From Akebia trifoliata (taxonomy: Eukaryota > Streptophyta > Magnoliopsida > Ranunculales > Lardizabalaceae), in the NCBI GenBank assembly GCA_017979445.1, contig CM030713.1:28687934-28751933 (forward strand): a DNA stretch of 64,000 nt, read 5' to 3'. The notes beneath the pieces were generated by a model, which did no database searches, had not been told where the DNA came from, and saw only the letters and a program-made list of their open reading frames with translations. This document shows, in pieces, positions 11,901-24,988 of the stretch (position 1 is the stretch's first letter; the number at the start of each line of letters is the position of its first letter). Made by a program: the position numbers and the translations under genes.

Positions 11901-13848
11901 AAATAAATAAATTATTATTTAATTTTCGAGCACAACCTTAAAACAAGGGATAATTTTCAGGTACCCTCCAGGTTTTGGTGAAAATTAGATATACCTTCAT
12001 ATATTTTTAAACTAATGACATATCCCTTAACTTGGGTCTTACACGAGAGACTAATATAAAATGACCAAATCACTCTCATATTCAATTACATTACGAAGAG
12101 GGGCTGAGCCAAGATTTTCATAGGGGGTGGGGGGATGACTGATTTTGGAGAGAAAAATAGTAGGCATTTGGTTAGAGGTTGAAGAAGGTATTTAGATCAT
12201 TTTTTATGAGAGAAGACCCAAGTCAAGGGGGCTAATGTCATCAATTTATTAACATAGGATATCTCAAATATTCATCAAAGTATGCTTGCCACCTTCACTT
12301 CGGTCTTCTTCAATAGATTAATGCAAAATGACATCATTATTACCCTCATCTTCAACTTGAAATCAAATTTCCTCTGAATTCTCTTTTAGAAAACTAGTCA
12401 TCTTCAACCTCTTGTAGCACCGCGGGGGGTGGGGAACAAGGTAAAAGGGGGTATGTTATCAATCTAAAAATAAAGGTGGGGGTATCTCAAATATTTGTCC
12501 AATTGTGTCTCAAGCCTCCTTGTTTACCACTCATAAGGATTTATCTCGATTTACTTGATATGTGTAATTTGTGAGGTATTGCATATCCCAAGGTATTAAA
12601 TTTCGATATCTTCGATGTCTATTTCGATCATTCTGAAAATCAAAATATTTCGAGCAGTGTGGAAATCAATACAATATTCAAAGAAATAGAAAATTTTCAT
12701 GAAAGTGTAGAAAATGAAAAAACAAACATGAAAACACATTCATAAGTCGTCAAACAACAATAAACAATCGTATGAATTGTGAAAATGAAGATCATTGTCG
12801 TTTTGCTACACGTTCACGTAAATATCTTATATTCTGAAACCTAAAACAACTATATGTTTCATGAAAATGAAATTTATAATGTCACAATAAATATAAATAC
12901 TTTAATACGTAAGTCACTTTCTTAAATGAACAAATTATTATGTACTTCATTCTCATATTATCATAAGGTATAAAAAAAAATACATTATCAAATTATCATA
13001 TATATATATATATATGATAATTTCTTAAATATGTATTAATAAGTTTCTAATATATCCAACGAATTAGAACATGAATGATTATATGTGGATACTTATATGA
13101 ATATTTCGGTCAAAATATATATCATTCATCAAAATATTTTCACCCAAATATTGCATTTTATGCTTAAAATTTGATTATTTCGATCGAAATTCATTGTTCA
13201 CAGAAATATTTTACGAAATAAATAGTGATTTCCATCGAAATATATACATAAAGAAATTGTCGGTTAAATTTCGTGTCAGACCTTGTTGAAATGGAAATAT
13301 TTCAATATATTTTGTAGAACATGTACTTCAGGGATTTGGGCAAATATAGTGCTCTAAGAAGTCGGTTGCCTCGACCTTGGTTGTCGGGCCCACAGGTCAA
13401 GAAAAACAAAAGGTTGAAGGTGTGACACAAGTTGACCTCACATTCACACTACAGTCTTGGATTCTCCATGAAATAATAATAGAAATCTCCGAACCACCTC
13501 GTGCAAATAATAAACTATAAAAACCAATAACTACCAACCCAAAAAATAATATTTTATATTATTTTCCTCCCTAGAGCAACATATTGGCATCCAACCATTA
13601 AATAGTCGTCGAGATATTTCTAATTTGTATCCCCATACCATCAAGGATCTTGACCTCCGGACCATATCTTACAAGATTCGTAAATAAATAAATCAAAGAA
13701 GAAGTTTCTATTAATTTGTTTATTTAATATGAGTACAAGTATTTAAGTACTTATGTTCACATGGATAGATATTTTCAATGTGTCTCCCCATACCATTAAG
13801 GATCTTGACCTTCCAATCATATCTCACAAGAGTGATAAATAAAGACTA

Positions 13849-14011
13849 ATGATAATGCGCTAAGACATATTCGATCTGTACGTGGTTGACTTGGCAAGTG
13901 CACAGAACCGTAGATCTTTTTCTTTATGTATCCCAGAGAAAAAGATCTATGATTCCATGCATTTGCCACGTCAATCACATATATTTCACGTATATTTTAG
14001 TGCGTCAATTT
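13849..14011. repeat. Family-B hairpin repeat
   Basis: The arms contain 'acttggcaagtgcacagaac' and 'gcatttgccacgtcaatcac'. The inner core pairs 'cgtagatctttttct' with 'gaaaaagatctatga' around 'tatgtatccca'. It can fold into a long stem and has no ORF. Confidence 0.6.
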
Positions 14012-16039
14012 ATCACAACTCATAAATAAATAAATCAAAGAAGAAGGTTCTTTTAAGTTGTGTATTTTAATACGAATTCAAGTATTTAAGTAATTATGTT
14101 CACATGGATGATTGATCTTCCTTGCTGGTATGCAAACTGTGAGACATCCACCAAGCTGACATGGCAAAAGCCAGGTCTCTGGATCCATGTCAGCATCACA
14201 CATATACTACTATATTAATCATTTATGTCTATATTTCGTGTCTTTTGTTAGTTCAAATGTGTTTATATCTACTTTCGATATCATAATTCCCATTTTTTTT
14301 TCTAATTATATTTTGATAGAATTTATTTACAATTAAAATAAATAAAAAATTATGCAATTAGGAAAAAATAAAACCCTTAATCGTTATAAAAGCTAGGATC
14401 TCTTTTAAATGTTTGTTATATCGTCGACGGGTCTTACTTAGAAGATAGAAAATCATACCAATGAGCTGTGGACGCCGACCAGAAAAAACAAAATGTCTAC
14501 CTATCAAATGATATAAACTTAATCAATTGGGGGTGTCGATCACATGTGTGTGTATATCACATTGATATATTAATCATGCAATGTTGATAATTTTGAGTAT
14601 CGTATTAAGGAATTTGTTTTTAAATGGGATTAGTATAAAATTTATTAATAACCTTTAAAATATTTTAAGGAGACAATTGATAGTCATCAGATTATGGTCA
14701 AAGACATGTTGATTTCTTCAAAGTCTTCCCTAGACCAAGGGTCAAACATGGTTGCTCATGACTGGATTTGTTCTTCAAGTCACACCTTCGAGTCTCTATA
14801 TATGCCCTCCACATAAAGTGATATATTTAATTATTATACACATGCAGGTGGATGGTACGTGCGAACCGTCAAAGTAAAAAAAATAGAATTATTATTTTAT
14901 AGGAAAAATTATTAAATGAATCGTGACAGAAGGATTTCTTTCTAAACATGTGATAATTTTATAGTCCATTTAGTAAATTTTTTTTTCTTAATAACCCTCA
15001 TATATCCCTTTTCAATCGTCGGGATCAAATTATAGGGAAAATGAATTCAAATAAAATTAGTTTCATTCTTCAAGAAGTTCGAGGAGGTATTGAGAGAACT
15101 AATGGCGTCGTTTGCCAACATGTCGCCTTAATCTCTTCTTATGTGAATGTTTTAGTCACTTTTAGAAGGGTTCCACTATTATAACATCACGAGTGATGCC
15201 AAAAAGGCCTGATTATATAAAGTGATGCAAGAAATGTTTGATTTTTATTTTTTTCTTTAAATATTGTTAATTAATAATTACTTAGAAAATTAACAATATT
15301 TAGTGTACTTTCAAATGCACACTCATTCGATCTGATCCACATTAAAAGGGTCGTTTTCTCTCTTTCTTTAGCGATCATCACTTCCTACAACGTCGTTTCT
15401 AGTTGTTGGGATGGATATCCATTCCCTTAGAGCAGGCCCTGTACTTCTGGAGGATGATTTGCAATCCAACTCTCGGTCTATATGGCACCATTTATTTGGG
15501 CCCACTGACCTTCTAATAGTTCATCCTACTCTTGGTCAACCTAAGCACCAAAATATCCAATCAATTCTTGATTTTTAGCCATTGATTTAAGTATTTTTTT
15601 TTTCTCCACATCATGGGCCAGAGAACTGGATCGGTACTCTAGTGTATCACACTCCCCTACTTGATCGAGGTTTGATCTCCTTATATGTGGGGCCTCTTTT
15701 GCCCTGTTAGTTAAATACTATTTAATCAAATTATCTTTTATCTTTTTTTTCTTTTTTAATTTTTTAATTTTAATTTTAATTTTAATTTTTTTTTAATTTA
15801 TAAGTTGAGAATTCTTTGCTGATCAAGAGATGTCAAAGGGGCTTCTTACTTCCCAAATTGATCCTCACTTATTGAACCATCTAGGTTTAACAATTGATGG
15901 ATCGAATACGACGAAGCTTGATAATTAATCAAATTTGAGTTGTACACATCTTCAATGGGATTTGTTGCAAAAATAATAACAAATGGATTTTTAGAACTAA
16001 TTCATCATCATCAGCACAAAAGCATAATTTCAAATATTT

Positions 16040-16250
16040 GGGATTTAATTGAATGAATCTTATTTCTCCATTCAATTCTGTTCAGAATCACATCTTCTAT
16101 TATTGAAAATAATTTTATATCTACTTTCACTTTCTCAATTCATGATCTTTTGGGTTTTCTTGACTCTTTAGAACTCTCGACTTGCATATCAACTTTTAAA
16201 ATTAATTGATAGATCTTCTTTGATTTAGTTAAAGATGACATGCGTTGAGA
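16040..16250 (-). mobile_element. LINE 3'-end remnant
   Basis: Minus-strand translation gives KVKVDIKLFSIIEDVILNRI followed by EWRNKIHS, resembling the C-terminal tail of plant LINE ORF2. A decayed, 5'-truncated fragment with similar copies at 25840-25990 (-) and 27690-27745 (+). Confidence 0.45.
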
Positions 16251-16690
16251 TGTTTTATTGGATGTAATACTTCTAGAACTTTGATTTTTTTTTTTTTTCC
16301 CTTTCCATTATTCATTATTAATGCTTGTTAAATGATGGGCAATGAGCTTTATTATGACATATCACGACATTGGTATATTTGATGGAGGTTTGTACAACGA
16401 CCCAATCTTGTGTATGTTAGATTTTCCATTATGGGGCTCACATGATTGATCAAGGATTTAGTGATGGAACAAGATATGATAATCGCAATTTTTGCTGGCG
16501 TCCAAATAAAGTGAAAGTAATAACGATTTAGTGATGAAACAAGATATGCAATTTATATTTTGATTTTGTTTCTATTGATTTGATAATCGCGTGATTGCAG
16601 GATTCATTGATTTGTGATTTTCAAAGTTAATTAAATCACAAGGAAAACTGATATTAGCATCAAGTACAAAGAACATACAGACATGAGGAA

Positions 16691-17204
16691 AGATAAATTT
16701 GGGGATCCAATTCAAAAGTAATTGGCAATGAGTAGAGAGGTCTAAGAGCTTATAAGGAGAGAGACAAGGTAATTTGTGTCTGATATGGGACTAAACTCAA
16801 CATACCCCCACACGTATGGACTAGAATTGGTCAAAGCACGTGGAGATATGAGCTGGGTGATGTGGAAGAGAAAAATGCCTACTCTGATACTATGATAAAT
16901 TTGGGGGTCTAACTCAAAACCAATTGGCAATGAGTGGAAACACCCATGAGCTTATAAAGAGAAAGACAATGCAATTTGTGTCTGATGTGAGACTAAACTC
17001 AACACCCCCCCGCACATGTGGGCTAGACTTGGCCAAAGCATGTGGAGATATGAACTGGGTGACGTGGAAGAGAGAAATACCCACTCTGATATCATGATAA
17101 ATTTGGGGGTCCAACTCAAAACCAATTTGCAATGAATGGAGGGATCTAGGAGTTTATAAGAAGAGAGACAAGACAATTTGTGTCTAATGTGGGATTACAC
17201 AACA
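16691..17204 (-). mobile_element. TRIM retrotransposon multimer (three LTRs, two internal regions)
   Basis: Three near-identical 110-112 bp repeats lie at 16691-16802, 16893-17004 and 17095-17204, exactly 202 bp apart. On the minus strand each starts TGTTGAGTTTAG (the first copy, 17204, varies) and ends TTTATCA. Each internal part begins immediately with a variant of TGGTATCAGAGT, which matches the initiator-Met tRNA primer-binding site, and ends in a run of about five to seven G acting as polypurine tract before the next LTR. The internal region is only about 90 bp, so this is a TRIM (terminal-repeat retrotransposon in miniature) that needs proteins from elsewhere. The LTR-int-LTR-int-LTR form is typical of recombination between copies. 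Flanks 'aggaa' and 'aagaa' may be an imperfect 5-bp target duplication. Confidence 0.85.
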
Positions 17205-18561
17205 AAGAACACCAAAAGTTACGTAGATTGAACAACAATAAATTTTTTGAAGATCTTAAATGAATGAGATTTTAACTAAAATTGGATGAAAGCATCCTAT
17301 AACTCATGTGTTCTATTGAGATTTGCTGGACATGCCAAGAAGCAATCATATGCAAAGACAAAGTGGTGTATCGTAGATTCAATCATGGTCCTATTTTCAT
17401 CTTTGAGCAGTTAAGGAAGAATTAGGGTCTATTTATTACAAATTTCAGCGTCTGCTTCAAGATTTTGTGTCTAAGAGAAGTAGAAACTCAAAGTCTAGGA
17501 AATTGCATCTAGGAGAATCTTGTTTGTTACAGAAACTGATGAAGAATAATTTGAAGTAGTAGAGAGAGGTCAAATTGATATTATTGTTTAATTGATTAGT
17601 TAAGAAGAATGTGGGGGTGAAATCATCATTTTATCCCCATATGTTCTTCGGTGTTGGCTTCTCAAAGTGGCTTGCGCGCGAAAGCAGCCCCAACAAGGCT
17701 TCTAAAAGAAACACAATCTTGGGCTTCTTGCAAAAGCTAGTGAAGAAAAAGCCATTACTAACAAACATGCTTCTGCAACTTTTTTGTCTCTAAGCCCTTA
17801 GTATTTTGTTATCAAATTGAAATTTTCTGTTGTCAAATTTGGTTTGAAGGATTAAAATGCTATAGACAAGAAGTAGAATCCTATATTCCTAATGGTTGCA
17901 GCTATTCTCGCACATGGACTTTTTTGGCTAATCTAGACCATTCATTCAATAGATGATCATTTAAATCAACCACGCGGGCAGTTCCGTTATCCACATCACA
18001 CTTATATCCAACCATAAAATGTACATTACGTTTCTCGATGAAGTACATTGGCTCTATTTGGTGGAATCTACCAGAACAGTTGAGTCAAAGACAACCATGA
18101 GAGCAACTAGGGGAAGAATATGAACAATTTTGAGTACTTGAGCTATGGGTTCAACCATAATAAGATCTATGTTGAACTGCATATAAAAGCAGATATGAAC
18201 TTTCTTTCAGTGATAGAAGACTTGGCTTTGAACATAGTGAAATATAAAAATAGGTTTCTTTATCTCCCGCCATTCGCGTCCACGAATGCTTCAATAGGTT
18301 AGATTTCCCAAACATACCCATCTTAGGACCTTATTAATCTATTAAGTATCGCTTTACAATAACATATAGGAACTGTTGTGGAAAAGTTCGAAATAATCCA
18401 AGCAAAATATATGATCTTACTCTATCACAAGTCGGTGTCATCTTGAAAGAGATTTGGTAATTACAATGGTCACCCATTTGTTCTATATTCTAAATTAAGT
18501 TCTATCAAGTATTTACCGAAAGTCAAACTTCATTAACGTCAATGGAAGCTTTTCTCTGGGA

Positions 18562-21161
18562 TTAGGATCCAAACACCTCCTTATAGCACACTGGGCATGC
18601 CTGATTCAGAAAAAGAAAAAAGGAAAAAAGCACTTATTCCATCAAATTGTCGTAAACTTGGCCAGATAAATATGAAGAACTACCTTTCAAATGTCTCCCC
18701 AATATACACATGCACACAAGCAACTTGCGTTAAATTTTTTGAAAAAAGAACACTTGGGAAGTAGAAGAGTGAAGAGTGCCTCGTCTACTGAATTACTACT
18801 CACGAACACCAACTATGCTTAATGAAAATGAATGTTGGGTGGTCAAGAGTCATCTTGTTAATAAGATGGATGAGTGGAAAGATACAATTAGAAAAGAACG
18901 TATTTGGGGAAAATGTAGAAGTAGCTACGATAGGTAATAAATTAAGAGAAAGTGGATTGAGATGGTTCAGGCATGTTCAATGAAGGACAATTATATCCCC
19001 ACTTAGAAGAAATACTCAAGTTGAAGGTCCAAAGAGAGTGAGAAAACGACTCAAAAGAATGTGAACAAGCGAGCTTCCACTATATAAAAATGAAATACCT
19101 TATTGAGCTTCAACCACTTTGTGACACAATTCGAATGATATTGGTGTTGGCACGGCAAAGTGATCAACATATCTCGGTTTTTGTACTCCATTTGACAGAT
19201 CACACACCTGCATGCACCCAATATTCCGAAACCTTGAGGCTATAAAAAATAAAAATAAAAATTATTAACTGATAATTATAGGAATCAGCCATGGCTTCCA
19301 ACATTCACATCTCGACACGAACAAAAGACAAATACTATAAATTTATTAATGGGACATACATCTCATGTTTGTCCTTTGAGAAGAATCCTGTTTTGTACTT
19401 GGATGATGGCAAGTATGAAATGAACTCATCTGATAATCCTTTACTCTCTATGCCAATATCTTCCCCAAGTGACTGCAATTCCTGAAATGAGAAAATTTCC
19501 ATAATCAAATTGTGCATATCAAACAATACCCGGAAAACATAAAGAAAATTTATTTTCGCATAAAAAAAGGACAAATCCAAATCATTGTGCCAACTAGTGT
19601 TCAAAGCCATAATTTTAACAAAAATGAAGTATCCTTCATCAACAAACTCACCTCATATGTCATGTCGTCTGGGTCGATATTATCTTGTTGCACGGTCTGT
19701 GTTCCAGCTTAGAGAAAATGTTAGGTTGCTCTGGATACTAGAGAAATCCTATACACGAAAACGATTTAAATACCTAGATTACCTCAGAAGAAGTGTCACT
19801 AGAGTTGATGTCTCTGTTAACTGCAGAAGATTATTATGGAAGTTATTTCTTGAAGATCCATAAAGAACATATAGATAACCATACAAAATTTATTACAAGA
19901 AGATGAAGGTTTGAAGATTGAGTAATAATTTTAAGAAAATACCACTTTTTCTACGAAGATTAATGCACAAAACAAATAATTGACCTCCACATTTCACATT
20001 AAAAAAATAGTAGAAATTGAACAGTTTCAAAACAACCATCTGCCTTCATTTACCTTACAAATGAGAACAAGGTTCAAAATCGGTACTACAAGTATCTTCA
20101 AACAAACGGAAACCTTTGTAATGGTTCTCTTAATATAAAAGACAGAGCGATCAAAATTATACCTATCTATAAATCGAATACTTGAGATGGGAGAGAGGAA
20201 GTCTCACTCTAACAAGTAGCTAGACTTTAAATGATATATGACGAGTATTAGAAGACTATATGGAGCAATACAACCAAAAGAAGATGATCAAAAGGCTAAA
20301 TGAACACCTTAGCTTCAAATGAGAAATAACTTTGCGTCTGTAAATCAGAATAACTATTTTTAATTCAGAAAGATTACAACGATCACTATGACAGGGTCAA
20401 GGCCATAGGCCGTTGGGCACATGTTACAATCATGAAAAAAAGAGAGTCAAATTTTGAGGGCCTAAACACTTTTTTGAGTTCCACTTTTCACTAATATTGG
20501 CAAGTTTATCATTATAAATAAGTTTTACTAATATGGGTTAGTGATCATTATTGTTGTTTGAATTCATTAGAAAGATAAGAAAACAAGCTTCAAGAATTAC
20601 GTCAACAAAGTATAATAGCTTTGTGGGTATCACATATTCCTACCATCTTCAGTTCCAGTAGTCTCGTCGAGGGAGGCCACACTGCCGAGTGGGTTCTCTG
20701 ATTCCTCTGATTCCTCCGATTCATGCGACTTCTCCTCTGACTCCTGCAAAGCTATAGCTAAAGCTTCGTCGCACTCTACTTGTAAATTACGATGATTAAT
20801 CTGCGAAGACTCTCCCTCTATTATTAGGACTTGTCTCTCACCACCACTTCGTTCGTTGTCGAAATTAGAATCAGAAGCTTTAGTACTGTCACTCCCACCT
20901 ATTGTTTGGAGAGATTGGTACAAACTTTCCTGTAGAATAACAAATCAAACATATTCGCAAACCTTTAAAAATCAGGAAAATAAATGTCACCTTTTTAATT
21001 CATCTTAAAATCTAATTTACCTGAACTTGGAGAACCTCTTCGAGAGAAAGATCTTCGACAAAATATCCTTCAGAATTCTCTTCAACTATGCTAGGGGTTT
21101 CAGTATTTGCATAATGAATATGGACCTGATGACTTCCCATTGTTTCGACTATGGCCTTCAT
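18562..21161 (-). CDS. RING-H2 E3 ubiquitin ligase, BIG BROTHER-like
   Basis: Coding exons (minus): 21021-21161, 20644-20929, 19783-19820, 19652-19696, 19360-19481, 19099-19207, 18562-18600, giving 259 aa. The start at 21161 is the first in-frame ATG after the inferred 5'-UTR splice; ATG 21140 (MGSHQVHIHY) is an alternative. The RING-H2 finger is residues 212-252: CVIC, then LPCQHQYHSNC and finally CPVC, so all eight zinc ligands are present. Just before it are DNIDPDDMTYE and GIESKGLSDEFISYLP, close to the region before the RING in Arabidopsis BIG BROTHER, a growth-restricting E3 of organ size control. Residues about 112-130 are an acidic Ser/Glu run with SEESEESE. Every splice phase fits. 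The N-terminal half is divergent, so BIG BROTHER versus a paralogue is not certain. The last intron carries a LINE fragment. Confidence 0.9.
18861..19064 (+). mobile_element. LINE ORF2 fragment in the last intron of the RING-H2 gene
   Basis: The plus frame reads IRWMSGK ... VATIGNKLRESGLRWFRHVQ and then a stop; a further frame continues with SPLRRNTQVEGPKR. The RWMxGK ... LRESxLRWFxHV pattern is the conserved segment downstream of reverse transcriptase in plant L1-type LINEs. The fragment lies antisense to its host gene and is inactive. Confidence 0.7.
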
Positions 21162-21203
21162 GGTGATCGCTTTGGATGTAAGCGTGTCAATCAATCAAAT
21201 ATT

Positions 21204-22100
21204 TCTAAAAGACGTAAAAATATAATTCAAAAAGCCTGAAAATTTGTCAATCATGAAAACAACCCATGAACATATCATCATCTAATCAAATTTTTTGAAT
21301 GGATCTTTGTTTCACCATTATCTCAATTCTCAAAACATCGGGGGTTTGTGATGATTTTGAAATCTTTTCTACTAGGTAATCTATTATCCTTATGCATGAA
21401 GATAATCAATTCGGTCGTTGTGGTCGGACTCTATTATGGATTTCTGACCACATTCTCCATAGGGCCCTCTTATCTCTTCCTTCTCCGAGCTCGGGTTATG
21501 GAAGAAGGAACCGAGAAGGATAGGTCGGCTAAATAAATCATGTTTCACCATCCAATTGTCGGTGCCAAGACTTGTGTTATTGAAAGTGAGTTGATATCTG
21601 GTTTGATACAGCTTCAACAATTATGTAAAAAATCAATAAAAACTATGCTAATTCATGGTCAAGAACATAGATTAAAAGACATAAAACATACTTTACAAAA
21701 ATCTCAAGATTCATCAATCAGGAAAACAACCCATTTATTTGTAACCACCCTTATCAATCTCAAACACTGATACAGACACTAATTGGAACCATAATTCAAC
21801 ATACCCATCAGAGAATCATCACAAATTATGCAAAATAAATAATAACAAAGATAACTCATGACCAAGAACATAGATTTCAAGCAGAACAAAAGGAAAAAAG
21901 TTCAAAATTAACAGAAATCGGTATTGAGTTTACAGTAATTCCTGTATTGTTTATTTAGAAAAAAGGAGAAATAAATAGATAGACAGATACATAAGATGGG
22001 AAGTACCTTGGATAAAGATGATCAACTGGGACCTTCAGACTTCTCTTTCTCTCAAGTCTGTGGCATCTCTCAGAGTGAAGAAAGGATGGTGTGATTTGAT
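21204..22100 (-). other. 5'-UTR exon and 5'-UTR intron of the RING-H2 gene (inferred)
   Basis: On the minus strand a donor (CCAAG|gtactt, exon end at 22007) and an acceptor after a pyrimidine tract (cttttag|AAATATT, exon start 21204) define a likely 0.8-kb 5'-UTR intron, 21205-22006. The exon above 22007 is CT/GA-rich, as leaders often are, and holds a tiny upstream ORF (MPQT-stop). The intron contains the plastid fragment at 21351-21518. Transcript evidence would be needed to confirm the leader. Confidence 0.5.
21351..21518 (+). pseudogene. ycf1: Chloroplast-derived ycf1 (TIC214) 5' fragment (NUPT)
   Basis: Fifty-six codons from ATG read as the N-terminus of chloroplast Ycf1: [10 protein letters not shown], then [20 protein letters not shown], and on through [19 protein letters not shown]. 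After codon 56 (TEK) the match ends and an unrelated sequence reaches a stop. Ycf1 itself is a plastid-encoded protein of about 1,800 aa and cannot function from here. The piece sits antisense in the 5'-UTR intron of the RING-H2 gene. Good preservation of the frame suggests a fairly recent nuclear transfer. Confidence 0.88.
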
Positions 22101-22285
22101 ATAGAGAAAATTGGGTGGCAATGATTTACGAAAGGCAAGAGTTGTTCCTATCTTGACTTTTGAAATTTTTGTCACCACCCCTCCAATCTATTCTTCTATT
22201 TAAATATCTCTATTTTTTTACTTAGTGAAAAGTGCCTTTTTTGCTTTTTTGGCTTCTTTAAGTATTTGTCTTTGTTGGCTGCTGC

Positions 22286-22324
22286 AAAATTAAAAAATTA
22301 AAAAATTAAAAAATTAAAAAATTG
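22286..22324. repeat. Octamer microsatellite (AAAAAATT)n
   Basis: About five copies of an 8-bp A/T unit lie just upstream of the RING-H2 gene's leader region. Confidence 0.8.
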
Positions 22325-23274
22325 AAAAAAGATGACTTTTTTCCCCTAAAATCAGCCATCTTTAACTTCTTTAAGATTCTTTGTCCTTCCACCATCAAAT
22401 GCCTGGAACAAGATAAATTTTTTTGTGAAATAGAAGATCATAGATTTTTTAAGAGTCCGACTAGCCTTACTAAGATAGCGAGGGAAAAACGGCATACTAA
22501 GTCTTATCCACAGTCAAAATGACTTCAAAATGCACAAAATAAATCCTCAAGATTCATAAAAAATCTTGATATCAAGTGTTATGCATCTCGAGGTATTTTT
22601 TACGGTGGATGAGACTTAGTAGGCCCCTTTTCCTCACTATCCTAGTAAGGAAAGGGTTTCTCATTTTTTAATAAAAAAGTCAATTTTTTCTAAAAAAAAC
22701 TTCAAATCTCAAGAAAAAGATAAAATTTTTTGGAAAATAAAAGATAATAGATTTTTTTTTTTTTAAATAAAAACAAAAGTTAGGTTTTCTATAAAGGTTG
22801 GTAATGGATTGGAGATATGATTGAATATGTTAAATATAATTTATCATAGAGTTTGTAGAGCTTGAAGATAACTTAATTTTGAGAGAAAAATCATGTGTTT
22901 TTAGTTAGTAGTTGAAGATAGGAGCATTTAGGTCATTTCTAGTTGGTCTTTCAGAGTAGATTGAGGTCAATGGACATGTCATCTGCTTGAGCACACATGA
23001 TTATCTCCAATATTCACCAAAAAGTAGAAAGAATTCTAAATCATCATTTTGCCCAATAAGCAAATATGATATTTTGGAAAGAAAAATGAGTTAGTTACAT
23101 TGGGAAGAATTAGTTTCAGATTAAGAAACCTACGATTTTATAAGTAAGTATTGTAATCGCTCTCAAATACGTTAAAACTCGCTAATCACTCATCCATGAG
23201 TATAGACATTGCACTATTTAAATTAGAAGAATAATTTAATTGAATCTTTGAAGTACAATGGGTTTGTCCCCTAA

Positions 23275-23540
23275 GGCTGTGTTTGGATTGAGAGAAATGA
23301 AGAGAAGAGAAATGAAAAACAAATGAGTTTTCTTTCTCTCCAAAAATGGAGGGAAAAGGAGAGAAATGAGGACAAATCCTTTTAAAATATTTTATAATTC
23401 CAACTCTACCCCTAGATCATTTTTTAAGGTATTTGAAAATTTCAAAATTGTCCGAAGTTCTCTCTTGTCACTCCAAACATGGTGGAGAGAAATTGAATTT
23501 TTCTTCTCTTCTCTCCACTTCTCTCAATCCAAACATAGCC
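23275..23540. mobile_element. Tourist-like MITE (PIF/Harbinger type)
   Basis: The terminal inverted repeats are GGCTGTGTTTGGATTGAGAG and its near-perfect complement ending 'ccaaacatagcc'. A TAA trinucleotide flanks each side, the target duplication of PIF/Harbinger elements. It is 266 bp, GA-rich on one arm and CT-rich on the other, and has no transposase. Confidence 0.75.
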
Positions 23541-24633
23541 TAAAATGCAAAGTTGTGCATTTGTTCTACCATACTCAAAAGCATATATAATAATAATTAA
23601 AAATAAATAAATAAATCTTTTTAAAATAATCTAAAAGAATAATGATAAATTGACTCCCCCTCTGACAAACTCCTCCAAAACTCTTCCCATGTGATTGTGC
23701 ATAGAATCATAAATTTTCCTCGGGATACACAACCACGTGGGGAGTATTATAAAATCACGACTCAATCCAAAAACATAGCTAATACTTGTCAAAATGGATG
23801 TCTAGATCTAAACTTATTTCTTGATTAAAATTAGAATTGAATTTTGAATTCACTTTATCTTAAACCCTTTTTATAAGCCGTGAAATCCTCGTTTTACCCA
23901 TTTTCGGAAAAAAAAAAAAAAAAAAAAAAAAGAGTGAAATATTCGTAAAATATTTGTAAAAACGAGGATCAATATTCGTAAAATACCCTAATAATTAAAC
24001 ATTATTTTGTTAATGTTATGGGCATAAAGAATGACTTGCCTCTTGTGTGGTCGGTAAGTTGGTGTGGGTTCCTTGTCAAATGTCAATGATGAAAGGTCCT
24101 TAAGTTTGTTTAATATGGAAATCTTGGATTTTCTTCCTCTGATTTTTATATCTTTATGTCATCGATGATGTAATCGACTTGTAAACAAACAAAACATATG
24201 AAGTCACAAATGGAAGGGTGTGTGGGTCCCATCTCCCATCCACCACACATTTCTTGGGGCCACACACTCAACAAGCTTAGAAGAATCTTTAATTATGTCC
24301 ATTGTTTTAAAACTATTGGCACAAAAGGTTTACTGAGTCGAGTCAAATTGACAACTCATGAGTCGATTTGGATGAGTCAAGCAACAATTTATTAAATTAT
24401 AAAATATGAAAAAAAAAAAAATGTTATCTATAGTCAAATAATTAGGTCGAGTGCTTTTTTTTTTATACCCGATGTGATGCATTTTCAACTGATTTAGCCA
24501 AGTTGACAAATTGATTGAATGATTTTCTGAGTCGACTCAATGTATAGTCACGAATTACAGCAAAGGCAACTGGGTTGAATTTCGAGTTGTATGAAGTTTG
24601 AACGAATTTTAAAACTATGATTTTGTCATGAGT

Positions 24634-24804
24634 CATGCTGGAGTGACCTCAAGTTGTACCTCATATCGCAAATCTTGATGTGAAAGTGGATAGTAACCAT
24701 AGATACTTTTTCACTCGTATCTTGAACAAAAGCATTTATGATTCCCATACACTTTCATGTTAGGATGTGCGATGTGAGGTACAACCTTGAAGTCAGTTCA
24801 GCAT
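24634..24804. repeat. Family-C hairpin repeat
   Basis: The arms are 'catgctggagtgacctcaag' and 'cttgaagtcagttcagcatt', with an inner pair 'aaccatagatac' / 'catttatgattccc' around 'cactcgtatcttgaac'. A second copy lies at 53366-53536. Confidence 0.65.
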
Positions 24805-24988
24805 TATTCTTATGTCATATCAATGTCAATTTCTCCATAAACTTTTATAGTCAAGTATCATCGATCACAACTTGGGACAATAGGTAGAGATGTGCGTGCT
24901 TCTTTACCGATAAGATTCCACTTTAGAATGTTAATATGTGAACCCAATGCAATGGGGGCCACCCACCACAATTATGACCCTCTCCATG

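Larger units (their letters stand above)
6159..18561. other. Large gene-free AT-rich intergenic region
   Basis: About 12.4 kb without a convincing gene. It starts with the F-box/PP2 promoter and 5' UTR (6159-6500) and ends with the 3' flank of the RING-H2 gene. Between them are mostly poly-A/T-rich DNA, a MULE-like element (8411-8931) with a nested short MITE, hairpin repeats (7990-8150, 13849-14011), a LINE end (16040-16250), a TRIM multimer (16691-17204) and a short (TA)n run near 13000. Parts of 9570-10100 are degenerate 'ggatc/gatcc' repeats, also seen near 27180-27350 and 30440-30870. ORFs here are under 100 codons and of low complexity. Confidence 0.7.

Noticed and set aside
15411..15515. 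Short frame MDIHSLRAGPVLLEDD, briefly reminiscent of catalase
   Set aside because: Only about seven residues match, and the sequence after them has no catalase features.
21348..21536. ORF with clear protein similarity (Ycf1) as a nuclear gene
   Set aside because: Only the first 56 of about 1,800 residues are present and the match breaks off abruptly; it is a plastid-derived fragment.
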